The notes: generated by a model from the sequence alone, not told the origin. DNA of 64,000 bases from Comamonas testosteroni (GCF_030505195.1 NZ_CP129672.1:3196501-3260500); one strand, 5' to 3'. Numbered from the stretch's first letter, positions 8,421 to 16,916 are shown. Numbers and translations are program-made.

Positions 8421-9632
8421 ATGGCCCTGCTGCCCGAACTTCAAGCAAGCGCCCCTGACATTGCCGCGCTGCGTCGCGATATCCACGCCCACCCCGAGCT
8501 GTGTTTCGAGGAAATACGGACCTCGGATCTGGTCGCGGCGAAGCTGGAGCAATGGGGCATCGCAATCCATCGCGGTCTGGGCAAGACCGGTGTGGTGGGC
8601 ATCATCCAAGGCCGTGACGGCGGCAAGAGCGGTCGAGCCATCGGCCTGCGCGCTGATATGGATGCCTTGCCCATGCAGGAGTTCAACACCTTTGACCATG
8701 CCAGCCGCCATGCGGGCAAGATGCATGCCTGCGGTCACGACGGTCACACGGCCATGTTGCTGGCGGCGGCGCAATATCTGGCCGCACATCGTGACAGCTT
8801 CGAGGGCACGGTCTATACCATCTTCCAGCCTGCCGAGGAAGGCGGTGGCGGTGCTCGCGAGATGGTCAACGACGGACTGTTCGAGCAGTTCCCCATGCAG
8901 GCCGTGTTTGGTATGCACAACTGGCCGGGCATGAAGGCCGGCACCATGGCCGTGGGTGCAGGTCCTGCCATGGCATCCAGCAACGAATTCAGGATCGTGG
9001 TGCGCGGCAAGGGCGGCCACGCGGCCATGCCGCATATGGTGGTGGACCCGGTACCTGTGGCGGCCCAGCTAATCATGGCTTTCCAGACCATTGTCAGCCG
9101 TAACGTCAAGCCCATTGAGGCGGGCGTGGTGTCGGTCACCATGGTTCATGCCGGCGAGGCTACCAACGTCGTGCCGGACAGCGTGGAGCTGCAGGGTACG
9201 GTGCGTACCTTCACGCTGGAAGTGCTGGACCTCATCGAGCAGCGCATGCAGCAGATCAGCGAGGCTGTCTGTGCCGCGCATGGCACGCAATGCTCGTTCG
9301 AGTTCGTGCGCAACTACCCTCCCACCATCAACACTGCCCCCGAGGCCGAGTTTGCCCAGGCCGTGATGCGCGAGATTTTGGGCGATGCCGGTGTGGTGCC
9401 GCAAGAGCCATCCATGGGGGCCGAGGACTTTGCCTTCATGCTGCTGGAAAAGCCCGGTGCCTACTGCTTTATCGCCAACGGCGATGGTGATCATCGCGCC
9501 ATGGGGCATGGCGGCGGTCCCTGCACCTTGCACAATCCCAGCTACGACTTCAACGATGCGCTGATTCCGCTGGGAGCGACCTTCTGGGTCAAGCTGGCCC
9601 AGCGCTGGCTGGCCCAGCCTACACGCGACTGA
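8421..9632 (+). CDS. M20 family metallo-amidohydrolase (hippurate hydrolase-like)
   Basis: The 403-residue enzyme has the M20D features in order: DIHAHPELCFEE near the N-terminus, GLRADMDALP (about 76-85), and the metal site HACGHDGH (Cys104, His106, Asp107, His109). The AEEGGGGA acidic pair and a GKGGHAAMPH dimerisation/substrate motif come next, and EDFAFML near the C-terminus. Such enzymes hydrolyse N-acyl amino acids, hippurate or related amides in the cytoplasm. The ATG at 8421 is chosen because AAGGAGA precedes it; an upstream in-frame extension from 8346 lacks such a site. It follows a lone ABC binding protein. Its last 14 bases overlap the convergent AraC gene. Confidence 0.92.
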   Translation: MALLPELQASAPDIAALRRDIHAHPELCFEEIRTSDLVAAKLEQWGIAIHRGLGKTGVVGIIQGRDGGKSGRAIGLRADMDALPMQEFNTFDHASRHAGKMHACGHDGHTAMLLAAAQYLAAHRDSFEGTVYTIFQPAEEGGGGAREMVNDGLFEQFPMQAVFGMHNWPGMKAGTMAVGAGPAMASSNEFRIVVRGKGGHAAMPHMVVDPVPVAAQLIMAFQTIVSRNVKPIEAGVVSVTMVHAGEATNVVPDSVELQGTVRTFTLEVLDLIEQRMQQISEAVCAAHGTQCSFEFVRNYPPTINTAPEAEFAQAVMREILGDAGVVPQEPSMGAEDFAFMLLEKPGAYCFIANGDGDHRAMGHGGGPCTLHNPSYDFNDALIPLGATFWVKLAQRWLAQPTRD

Positions 9633-10641
9633 AGGCTTGGGCCCTGGGTGGAAGGTTTCTTTCACGCCAGACCTCGGGCGGGCAGCCAAAGAGCGTGCTG
9701 AACCAGCGTGTGAAGGCACTGTGGCTGTTGTAGCCCAGCATGGCGGCGATCTGGCCCACGGGGTAGCCAGGGTTGCGCACATAGCGCTGGGCGAGATCTG
9801 AGCGAACCTCCTGCAGCAGGTTGGTAAAGCTCAGACCTTCACTGTCAAGCTCGCGCTGCAGGGTCCGTACGCTGCGCCCCAGACCTTGGGCCACGCAGAC
9901 GCAGGTTGCATTGCCCGAAGGCAGCATGAGGTAGATGGCCTTGCGCACCTGCTGGCCGATGGAGGCCTGACGGCCCTGCTGCGTGGTGTCCACCATGGTC
10001 TTGGCATAGCGCACCAGAACCGGATCCGCCAAGGGGTTGGAAGCATCCAGGTCCTCGGTGCGAAACACAATGCCGTTGAAGTCCGCATCAAACTCCACGC
10101 GGCAACGAAACATCTGCTTGTGCAGGCTGGTGTCGCCGGGCGCGGGGTGGCTGAAGCAGACCCGCAGCGGACGCCATTTCTCATGCAGCAGCATATTGCA
10201 GGTGCGAAACAGCACGCCGATTGCCAGCTCCATGGATTGCGGAAGCGCCTCAGGCAGGGTGAACTCTTCGCGCAGCACCACGACGCCATTGGCGTCGTCC
10301 ATATGAAGGACCAGTGACTCATTGAGCATGTGCACATGTTCGATCAGCGTACTCAGCACCTTGCGCAAGGTAGGCTGGTGCAGCAACAAAAGGCTGACGA
10401 CACCGAAGTTCGAGACCTGCCGCGATTGCGCCATGCGCAGGCCGAAGTTTTCGCAACCCGTGATGCTTGCAGCTTCTTCCAGCAAGCGCCCGGCCGTCAT
10501 CGCATCAATCAGCTGGTCCTGTTCGCGCACCACGGCGGGTCGCAGCCCCGCGCGACGCAATGCCGCGTCGGGGTCTCCACCCAGCTCGCTGAAGAGTTCC
10601 GAGAAATTTGTCAGAGATGCCGCGCGCACAAAAGTGACCAT
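9619..10641 (-). CDS. AraC family regulator with AraC-type N-terminal domain
   Basis: The 340-residue protein has an N-terminal ligand-sensing region of the OruR/ArgR-like type ('Arabinose_bd' family, about residues 20-200). A C-terminal AraC helix-turn-helix pair follows, ending in the signature RNPGYPVGQIAAMLGYNS then FTRWFSTLFGCPPEVWR. The ATG at 10641 is used because GGAG lies at the right distance; an upstream frame to 10722 does not look protein-like. It is transcribed away from the TauD-type dioxygenase gene. Two 18-bp direct repeats 21 bp apart lie in the shared intergenic region and are a good candidate operator. The likely role is activator of the catabolic run from 10798. The inducer is unknown. 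Confidence 0.9.
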   Translation of the reverse strand: MVTFVRAASLTNFSELFSELGGDPDAALRRAGLRPAVVREQDQLIDAMTAGRLLEEAASITGCENFGLRMAQSRQVSNFGVVSLLLLHQPTLRKVLSTLIEHVHMLNESLVLHMDDANGVVVLREEFTLPEALPQSMELAIGVLFRTCNMLLHEKWRPLRVCFSHPAPGDTSLHKQMFRCRVEFDADFNGIVFRTEDLDASNPLADPVLVRYAKTMVDTTQQGRQASIGQQVRKAIYLMLPSGNATCVCVAQGLGRSVRTLQRELDSEGLSFTNLLQEVRSDLAQRYVRNPGYPVGQIAAMLGYNSHSAFTRWFSTLFGCPPEVWRERNLPPRAQAFSRV

Positions 10642-10673
10642 GACTGCTCCATACATAGAGGCGTGGAAATTCT

Positions 10674-10712
10674 GGCATGAGATGCATAAGGTTCGGCATG
10701 AAATGCACAACC
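10674..10712. promoter_or_regulatory. Tandem direct repeats, candidate AraC operator
   Basis: GGCATGAGATGCATAAGG (10674-10691) and GGCATGAAATGCACAACC (10695-10712) are direct repeats 21 bp apart; 14 of their first 16 bases are identical. Two half-sites two helical turns apart in the divergent regulator/operon interval is the classic layout for an AraC-type activator. Confidence 0.6.
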
Positions 10713-10797
10713 TATGTGACACAGGTTTTCTAAAGTGGACTTACCGGGCGGCAGAGACCTGCAACAAGCCCGGGTTCAAAAAAGGTAGGAGACAGGT

Positions 10798-11646
10798 ATG
10801 CAGATAAACCCTCTGACCTGTGCCATAGGCGCGGAGTTGGTCGATGTGCAACTGGCGGATGCGCTGCGCGATGATGGGCTTTTCGCCGAGATCAAGACGG
10901 CCTTGCTCAAGCACAAGGTGCTGTTCTTGCGTCGCCAGAGTATCAGTCGTGCCGAGCATGTTGGCTTTGCCCGGCGCTTTGGCGAGCTGGAGGACCACCC
11001 GGTGGTCGGCAGCGACCCCGAGCATCCCGGCCTGGTGCAGATCTACAAGACGCCGGACAAGCCGCTGGACCGGTATGAAAACTCCTGGCATTGCGATGCG
11101 ACCTGGCGCGAGGTACCGCCCATGGGCTGCGTGCTGCGCTGCGTCGAGTGTCCGCCGGTTGGCGGCGACACCATGTGGGCCAACATGGCGCTGGCCTATG
11201 AGATGCTTCCGTCTCATATCAAGGACGTGATAGCCCCGCTGCGGGCACGCCACAGCATTGAGTGCACCTTTGGCGCTGCCATGCCTGCGCAAAAGCGTCT
11301 GGCCCTCAAGGCGCAGTTTCCCGATGCGGAGCATCCGGTGGTACGAACACACCCGGAAACCGGTGAAAAAGTGCTGTTTGTCAGCGGCTTCACCACTCAT
11401 TTCACGAACTTCCACACGCCCGCCAATGTGCGTGTGGGCCAGGACTTCACCCAGGGCTCATCCAGTCTGCTGCAGTTCTTGATCAGCCAGGCCGCGATCC
11501 CCGAGTACCAGGTCCGCTGGCGCTGGGAGCCCGGCAGCATCGCCATCTGGGACAACCGCGCGACACAGCATTACGCGGTGATGGATTACCCGCCCAGCCA
11601 TCGAAAGATGGAGCGTGCCGGAATCATTGGCACACCGACTTTTTGA
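10798..11646 (+). CDS. TauD/TfdA family Fe(II)/2-oxoglutarate dioxygenase
   Basis: The 282-residue protein has the TauD-family fold with the iron-binding HxD in a WHCD context (His98, Asp100). The distal His lies in the ATQHYAVMDY stretch near the C-terminus and is followed by the Arg-containing HRKMERAGI tail that binds 2-oxoglutarate. AGGAG precedes the ATG. Members hydroxylate a substrate at the expense of 2-oxoglutarate, often releasing sulfite, an aldehyde or another leaving group from organosulfonates, phenoxyacids or quaternary amines. It is the first gene after the divergent AraC regulator and is followed by a BKACE enzyme. The context suggests the opening oxidation of a small organic acid or amine, such as a carnitine- or betaine-like compound; this is inference. 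Confidence 0.9.
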   Translation: MQINPLTCAIGAELVDVQLADALRDDGLFAEIKTALLKHKVLFLRRQSISRAEHVGFARRFGELEDHPVVGSDPEHPGLVQIYKTPDKPLDRYENSWHCDATWREVPPMGCVLRCVECPPVGGDTMWANMALAYEMLPSHIKDVIAPLRARHSIECTFGAAMPAQKRLALKAQFPDAEHPVVRTHPETGEKVLFVSGFTTHFTNFHTPANVRVGQDFTQGSSSLLQFLISQAAIPEYQVRWRWEPGSIAIWDNRATQHYAVMDYPPSHRKMERAGIIGTPTF

Positions 11647-11772
11647 GCATCGGAAGAGACGCCCGTGGCAAGGCGCAGAAACTGGCCCTGCACGTGCCGT
11701 GCGATACAAGCACGGCTGTACGCGAGGATCAAAGTGCGGGAATGGCTTTCATATAACAACGGAGACACCATC

Positions 11773-12831
11773 ATGAATTTTCTCGACGGTCACCTGGTTG
11801 CCGAAAATCAGCAGCCTCTCATCATCACTGCAGCTCCTTATGCGCCTTCGTGGCTGCCGGAGGACTTCCCTGGCGAAATTCCCGTCACGATGGAGGAGCA
11901 GATTCAAAAAGCCGTGGACTGCTACAACGCCGGTGCCCAGGTGCTGCACCTGCATGTACGTGAGCTCGACGGTCGCGGCAGCAAGCGGCTTTCCAAGTTC
12001 AACGAGCTGATTGCCGGCGTGCGTGCCCGCGTCCCGGACATGATCATCCAGGTGGGTGGGTCAATCAGCTTTGCCCCCGAAACCGATGGCGCGGCCGCCA
12101 AATGGCTGTCTGACGATACCCGCCACATGTTGGCCGAGCTGGACCCCAAGCCCGATCAGGTGACGGTGACCATCAATACCTCGCAGATGAATATTCTGGA
12201 GCAGTTCGATGCGCGGGATATCCAGGGCACTTCGATGGAGGACCCTGCGGTGTTCAATGCCTACAAGGAAATGACCGTTCCCGCACAGCCGGGCTGGGCC
12301 GAAGAGCATATACGCCGCCTGAGTGCGGCCGGCATTCAGAGTGCTTTCCAGTGCTACAACATCAACAGCTTCGAGTCGGTTGAGCGGCTGATGCGCCGCG
12401 GCATCTACAAAGGTCCGCTGGTGCTGAACTGGGTGGCCATCGGCGGCGGCATGGACCAGCCCAGCGTCTACAGCCTGGCCAATTTCGTGCGCGCCGTGCC
12501 AGACGGCGCGGTGCTCACGGTGGAGGCCTCGGTGCTGAATGTGCTGCCCATCAATCTCATGGGCATTGCCATGGGTCTGCATGTGCGCTGCGGCACCGAA
12601 GACAACCTGTGGAATCAGACCCGAACCCGAAAAATGGGCACGGTGGAGCAGATCGCGCAACTGGTGCGTATTGCCAAGGAATGCAGCCGCCCCATCGCCA
12701 CTCCTGCCCAGGCGCGCGAGATCTGCCAGATCGGCGTGTTCTACGACACGGTGGAGGAGAGCCTGGCAAGGAACGGCTTTGCTCCGAATCGTAACGGTGC
12801 TCAGCAGGGTTTTCTGCGCAAAGTCGCCTGA
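11773..12831 (+). CDS. BKACE (DUF849) beta-keto acid cleavage enzyme
   Basis: The 352-residue protein is a member of the 3-keto-5-aminohexanoate cleavage enzyme family. The metal-binding HLHVRE motif follows the first beta-alpha unit, and the family-typical QVGGSI, TINTSQMN and GGGMDQPS stretches come later. BKACE enzymes condense a beta-keto acid with acetyl-CoA and release acetoacetate plus a new CoA thioester. The fused upstream frame from 11665 looks unnatural, and GGAG precedes the ATG at 11773. The neighbours (dioxygenase, Bug protein, quinone oxidoreductase, AraC regulator) suggest a dedicated pathway. One described member cleaves dehydrocarnitine, which fits an AraC-controlled cluster, but the true keto acid is unknown. 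Confidence 0.9.
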   Translation: MNFLDGHLVAENQQPLIITAAPYAPSWLPEDFPGEIPVTMEEQIQKAVDCYNAGAQVLHLHVRELDGRGSKRLSKFNELIAGVRARVPDMIIQVGGSISFAPETDGAAAKWLSDDTRHMLAELDPKPDQVTVTINTSQMNILEQFDARDIQGTSMEDPAVFNAYKEMTVPAQPGWAEEHIRRLSAAGIQSAFQCYNINSFESVERLMRRGIYKGPLVLNWVAIGGGMDQPSVYSLANFVRAVPDGAVLTVEASVLNVLPINLMGIAMGLHVRCGTEDNLWNQTRTRKMGTVEQIAQLVRIAKECSRPIATPAQAREICQIGVFYDTVEESLARNGFAPNRNGAQQGFLRKVA

Positions 12832-12848
12832 GTCCAAAGGAGCGCACG

Positions 12849-13817
12849 ATGCAACGCATTCCAGTCCTGCTGTCCATTGCGCTGGCTGCAGCTTTGCCAA
12901 CTGGCAGCGCCTTCGCTTTTACCGACAAGCCTGTCAAGCTCATTGTTCCTGCCCCGCCCGGCGGCACGATCGATGTGTTTGCTCGCATCATCAGCGATCA
13001 GCTGGCGCATGAGCTCAAACAGCCTGTGATTGTGGAAAACCGCCCCGGTGCCGGCGGAGCAATGGCAGTGAAATACATGCTGTCCCAGCCCTCGGACGGC
13101 AATACCCTGCTGGTGACGGTGACCAATATCCTGACCGAGGTTCCGCATGTGCTCAAGGGGGGCTTTGATGCCATGAAGGATGTCAGACCCGTCTCGCAGA
13201 TGGCACGCTCCGTCATGGTCTTCATTGCTTCGCCTCAGTTTCCGGCCAAGGATGCCAAGGAGGCTATTGTCTATGTGAAAGCCCATCCGGGTCAGCTGTC
13301 TTTTGCCTCCTACAGTCAGGGGACGGCATCGCAGTACGCCGGAGTGATCCTGAATCAGAAGGCCGGCCTGGATATGCAACATGTGCCGTTTCCAGGCTCT
13401 GCACCGGCACTGGCACAGATCATGGGCAATCAGGTTCCGCTGATGTTCGACGGCTCCGTGACTACCAAACCGCTGGTTCCAAGTGGCAAGGTCAAGCTGC
13501 TGGCCGTTGCTTACAAGAACCGCCTGCCCGATTTTCCCAATGTGCCGACGATGGGCGAGCTCGGTTATCCGGAGCTTGATTTCAGCAACTGGGCGGGTGT
13601 GTTTGCTTCGGCAAGGACGCCACAGCCGTTGCTGGAGAAGATCAATGCCTCGCTGCAAAAGGTCAACGCCAGCCAGGCGGTGCAGGCACGTTATGTGGCC
13701 ACAGGCTTTGAGCCGATTCGCCAGGAGCGCACTCTGGAGCAGCTGTCTACCGATCTGCAGGCCGAATACCAGCGCAACGGTGAGATCGTCAAGAGTTTCG
13801 GCATCAAGCTGAACTGA
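12849..13817 (+). CDS. Bug/TctC family periplasmic binding protein
   Basis: The 322-residue protein has a Sec signal peptide (cleavage after about residue 23, AFAF) and the Bug-family core. It starts with KPVKLIVPAPPGGTIDVFAR and contains VVENRPGAGG, FASYSQGT and a LPDFPNVPTMGELGYP stretch. Bug proteins bind carboxylated ligands such as aspartate, citrate or aromatic acids, and occur in very large numbers in Betaproteobacteria, usually without linked membrane subunits. It starts 17 bases after the BKACE gene with AAAGGAG in front, so it should be co-transcribed and may capture the substrate or a related acid for this pathway. Confidence 0.93.
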   Translation: MQRIPVLLSIALAAALPTGSAFAFTDKPVKLIVPAPPGGTIDVFARIISDQLAHELKQPVIVENRPGAGGAMAVKYMLSQPSDGNTLLVTVTNILTEVPHVLKGGFDAMKDVRPVSQMARSVMVFIASPQFPAKDAKEAIVYVKAHPGQLSFASYSQGTASQYAGVILNQKAGLDMQHVPFPGSAPALAQIMGNQVPLMFDGSVTTKPLVPSGKVKLLAVAYKNRLPDFPNVPTMGELGYPELDFSNWAGVFASARTPQPLLEKINASLQKVNASQAVQARYVATGFEPIRQERTLEQLSTDLQAEYQRNGEIVKSFGIKLN

Positions 13818-13923
13818 GTCGGCTCGTCAATCGGCCCGGGCATGTCTGCGACTGAGATGCTCGGACTTTTGCTTTGCAGCGCTTGCTGCACCTTGCTGTG
13901 AACAATAGAGACAGGAGCATTTC

Positions 13924-14895
13924 ATGACTCAGGCCATTCGCTTTTACGAGACTGGCGGTCCAGAAGTTCTGCGACTGGAAAACGTTGCCGTGGGATACCC
14001 TGGCCCAGGCCAGGCGCGTGTGCGGCATAGCTATATCGCGCTCAACTTCATCGATGTGTACTTCCGCTCCGGGCGTTATCCGCTGGCCTTGCCCAACGGG
14101 CTCGGCTCGGATGCCGTCGGTGTGGTCGAGGCCGTCGGAACGGGTGTGACGGATGTTCGGGTAGGTGACCGCGTTGGCTATCTGATCGGTCCGCAAGGCG
14201 CTTATGCACAGGCACGTGTGATGCCTGCAGAAGTGCTGATTCCGCTGCCCGACGGAATTTCAGACCGTACTGCAGCCACGCTCATGATGAAGGGCATGAC
14301 GGCTCAGTATCTGTTTCGTCAGGTTTATCCGCTGCAGGGCGGTGAAACCATTCTCTACCACGCAGCTGCCGGAGGCGTAGGCCTGCTTGCCTGTCAGTGG
14401 GCCCGCGCCATGGGGGTCAACATGATTGGTACGGTCAGCACGGATGAGAAGGCCGAACTGGCCAGGGCGAACGGGTGCACACACACCATCGTGACTTCGC
14501 GCGAAAACATCGTCGAGCGAGTGAAGGAAATCACGGCAGGCAAGGGCGTTCCCGTGGTCTATGACTCGGTAGGCAAGGACACACTGATGGACTCGCTCGA
14601 TTGCCTGCAGCCGCGTGGCTCGCTGGTCAGCAACGGAACCTCTTCCGGCTCCGTGGTGGTGGACTCGTCGCTGCTGGCCGCCAAGGGTTCGATCTGGATG
14701 ACCCGGCCGGCCATGATGCATTACATCCAGCCTCGCCCACATATGCTGGAGATGGCTGCAGAGCTTTTCGAGCACGTGCTGGCAGGGCGCATTGTGAGCG
14801 AGCCGCAGCAGGAGTTCGCATTGGCCGATGCGGCACAAGCCCATCGTGCATTGGAAGCGCGCAAGACCGTGGGGGCCACGGTACTCGTGCCATGA
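13924..14895 (+). CDS. Zinc-independent quinone oxidoreductase (MDR family)
   Basis: The 323-residue protein matches the Qor-like medium-chain reductases. A GroES-like N-terminal half (QARVRHSYIALNFIDVYFRSG, then GLGSDAVGVVEAVG) is followed by a Rossmann NADPH site (AAAGGVGLLACQWAR, about residues 156-170). The structural and catalytic zinc ligands of alcohol dehydrogenases are absent. It should reduce quinones or alpha,beta-unsaturated carbonyls with NADPH in the cytoplasm. AGGAG precedes the ATG. It closes the AraC-linked run, with a terminator 48 bases after its stop. Its place in the pathway is not obvious; it could be detoxifying or could reduce an enone intermediate. Confidence 0.9.
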   Translation: MTQAIRFYETGGPEVLRLENVAVGYPGPGQARVRHSYIALNFIDVYFRSGRYPLALPNGLGSDAVGVVEAVGTGVTDVRVGDRVGYLIGPQGAYAQARVMPAEVLIPLPDGISDRTAATLMMKGMTAQYLFRQVYPLQGGETILYHAAAGGVGLLACQWARAMGVNMIGTVSTDEKAELARANGCTHTIVTSRENIVERVKEITAGKGVPVVYDSVGKDTLMDSLDCLQPRGSLVSNGTSSGSVVVDSSLLAAKGSIWMTRPAMMHYIQPRPHMLEMAAELFEHVLAGRIVSEPQQEFALADAAQAHRALEARKTVGATVLVP

Positions 14896-14943
14896 GCTGC
14901 TGGGTGCAAATGTCGGGCGCGTAAAGCCATTGCGAAGATCTGT

Positions 14944-14975
14944 GCCGGCACCTTTTCCAAGGCGCCGGCTTTTTT
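14944..14975 (+). terminator. Rho-independent terminator after the quinone oxidoreductase
   Basis: GCCGGC arms (14944-14949 and 14964-14969), extended by further pairs with one mismatch, form a hairpin followed by six T residues. It separates the catabolic run from the porin gene. Confidence 0.8.
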
Positions 14976-15145
14976 CTGTCTGACATTGGCTATGTGACGG
15001 GGCGACATTCCTAGGGATTTCACCTTGGGAACATGGCACCAAATAAGCAATGAATGGCATCAACTGCACAAGAGCTGCAGCCTTCCTTTTCTAGAGTGAT
15101 TTCGCGGATCAAGACCGCGAATTCATAACGAAAAGGAGACATGAA

Positions 15146-16351
15146 ATGCCACGTATTTCACGCTACATCTGGAGTCTTTTTGCCTTGTTCGCCAGCAGTC
15201 TGGCCAGCGCTCAGTCATCTGTGACGCTGTTTGGTGTCATGGATGCAGGCGTCAGCCGCTACATGGTACGCAGCAATTCCTGGGATGGCTCCGGTCGCAC
15301 GGCCAGCCAAGGTATCTGGGCGCTGTCACCATCGGGTAATCTGGCCAGCCGTCTGGGTGTTCGTGCCGTTGAAGATCTGGGGGCTGGAATGTCTGCCAAT
15401 ATGTGGCTGGAAGCGCCTGTGAGCAACGACACGGGCGGCGGCGCGCTGAACTTTGGGCGACGCTCCACCGTCAGCCTGGCGGGCAGCTGGGGCGAGCTGC
15501 GCCTTGGGCGCGATCACACGCCGTCGTTTCTGAATGACTGGGCTTTTGATCCCTATTCAGTCAACGGCGTGGGCGTCAATTTGCTGGCGGTGGTCAGCAG
15601 CAACCTGGCCATCAACCGTGCACTGAGCATGCAGACCAGCGGCACGCTGCCCGAACGCTTGCTGGGAAACGGTTTGTCGGCAGGCACGGACAATTATCTG
15701 CGCGCGAACAATTCCATCGGCTACCACCTTCCGACAGGGCCGGACGGACTTTATGGTCAGCTGATGTATGCCTTCCCGGAAAATGATGCCAGGCGCGGCA
15801 GCTATGCGGGAGGCCGCATAGGCTGGGCCAGCGGCCCCACCGATATTGCGCTGGGCTATGGCGAAAGCATGCTGGGAACTTTCAATGGCCGCAAGGAAAC
15901 TATCAAGTCCCTGAACCTGGGAGGTTCGTACAACTTCGGTCCGGTCCGCGTGTTGGGCGAGTGGTCGCAGGTGCGCAATGCGCGCAGCGATGTGCGGGCC
16001 ACAGACCGCTATGACGGGCTTTTGGCTGGTGTGCAAATCCCTGTCGGACTGCATCAGCTCAGGGCGTCGGTGGCCAGGGTGCAATTCAAAAATGGGCAGG
16101 GAACTGGCGACGCATCGGTGAACAAGCTGGCCTTGGGTTATGTGCATAACCTCTCCAAACGTACGGCGCTCTACACCACGGTGTCACGTATCAGCGCGAG
16201 TAATGGACATAACAATCCTGCGGTGATGGGTGTGACGCCGCTGGCCGTCAGCAGCCCGGTCATCATGCCGCAGCCGGCCTACAGCAACAGCCCCGGCATG
16301 CAGCCGCGCAGCGCATTGGGCTTTGATGCGGGTCTGCGCATGATGTTCTGA
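15146..16351 (+). CDS. General porin (Gram-negative trimeric type)
   Basis: The 401-residue protein begins with a signal peptide (cleavage at ASAQ, about residue 23) and then SSVTLFGVMDAGVSRY, the standard first strand of Burkholderiales OmpC-like porins. Alternating beta-strand patterns, SRLGVRAVEDLGAGMSANMWLE and GELRLGRDHTP follow, and the last residue is the Phe required for outer-membrane assembly (RMMF). AAGGAG sits ahead of the ATG at 15146; an out-of-frame ATG at 15141 is not used. The terminator upstream means it has its own promoter, in the 14976-15145 interval. It is probably an uptake channel for the neighbouring catabolic substrates, though general porins are not specific. Confidence 0.94.
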   Translation: MPRISRYIWSLFALFASSLASAQSSVTLFGVMDAGVSRYMVRSNSWDGSGRTASQGIWALSPSGNLASRLGVRAVEDLGAGMSANMWLEAPVSNDTGGGALNFGRRSTVSLAGSWGELRLGRDHTPSFLNDWAFDPYSVNGVGVNLLAVVSSNLAINRALSMQTSGTLPERLLGNGLSAGTDNYLRANNSIGYHLPTGPDGLYGQLMYAFPENDARRGSYAGGRIGWASGPTDIALGYGESMLGTFNGRKETIKSLNLGGSYNFGPVRVLGEWSQVRNARSDVRATDRYDGLLAGVQIPVGLHQLRASVARVQFKNGQGTGDASVNKLALGYVHNLSKRTALYTTVSRISASNGHNNPAVMGVTPLAVSSPVIMPQPAYSNSPGMQPRSALGFDAGLRMMF

Positions 16352-16463
16352 AGGCCGTCCGTTGCTGCTGCCGCAAGGCGAATCACGAAGAGGCGGATCA
16401 GAGGGCGCGCGTGCCGCAAAGGGCTGCTTGCTTGCCGACGTCGCAGTACTTTGCGAAATAAAA

Positions 16464-16477
16464 AGAACGGTCGTTCT
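16464..16477. promoter_or_regulatory. 14-bp palindrome upstream of the acyl-CoA-binding protein gene
   Basis: AGAACGGTCGTTCT has two perfect 6-bp arms around a 2-bp centre and lies 57 bases before the ATG of the acyl-CoA-binding protein. Its size and symmetry fit a TetR-family operator. No TetR gene is adjacent, so the regulator would be encoded elsewhere. Confidence 0.5.
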
Positions 16478-16534
16478 AATTTGGCGGATTTTTGGCTACA
16501 CTGGCCTCGATTACTAAAGCCCAGGAGACCTTTC

Positions 16535-16789
16535 ATGTCTGATCTGAACGCCCGGTTTGAAGAGACCGTCAAGAATTCCACCTCGCTCGGCGAGCGTCCC
16601 GACAACGCCACCTTGCTTAAGATCTATGCCTTGTACAAGCAAGCGACCGAGGGTGACAACGAAGCCAAGAAGCCCAGCTTCACCGACATGGTGGCCCGTG
16701 CCAAGTGGGATGCGTGGGCCAAGCTGGAAGGCACGACGCCGGATGAGGCCAAGCAGCAGTACATCGATCTCATCGAGTCGCTGCGCTGA
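16535..16789 (+). CDS. Acyl-CoA-binding protein (ACBP)
   Basis: The 84-residue protein is a complete ACBP domain: an FEETV first helix, LLKIYALYKQATEGDN (the KxxYxLYKQ motif), then ARAKWDAWAKLEG. It binds long-chain acyl-CoA esters in the cytosol, buffering and carrying them. The ATG at 16535 has AGGAG in front; a longer frame from 16451 is not supported. It is a single gene followed by a strong hairpin. ACBP is common in eukaryotes and in a minority of bacteria, including many Burkholderiales. The palindrome upstream suggests control by a fatty-acid-responsive regulator. Confidence 0.95.
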   Translation: MSDLNARFEETVKNSTSLGERPDNATLLKIYALYKQATEGDNEAKKPSFTDMVARAKWDAWAKLEGTTPDEAKQQYIDLIESLR

Positions 16790-16810
16790 TCTGCGCCAGC
16801 CCTGATTGTC

Positions 16811-16844
16811 GACAAGGCTCCGGGACCCGGAGCCTTGTCGTTTC
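16811..16844 (+). terminator. Hairpin terminator after the ACBP gene
   Basis: A 13-bp perfect stem (GACAAGGCTCCGG paired with CCGGAGCCTTGTC at 16827-16839) with a very short loop is followed by a short T-rich stretch. It lies 21 bases after the stop codon. Confidence 0.75.
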
Positions 16845-16916
16845 AATTCAGACCACATCACACTGCGCCAAAGACGGGGGCTGGAAACTGGCGCACCCCG
16901 AAGCCAGGGGCACCGA

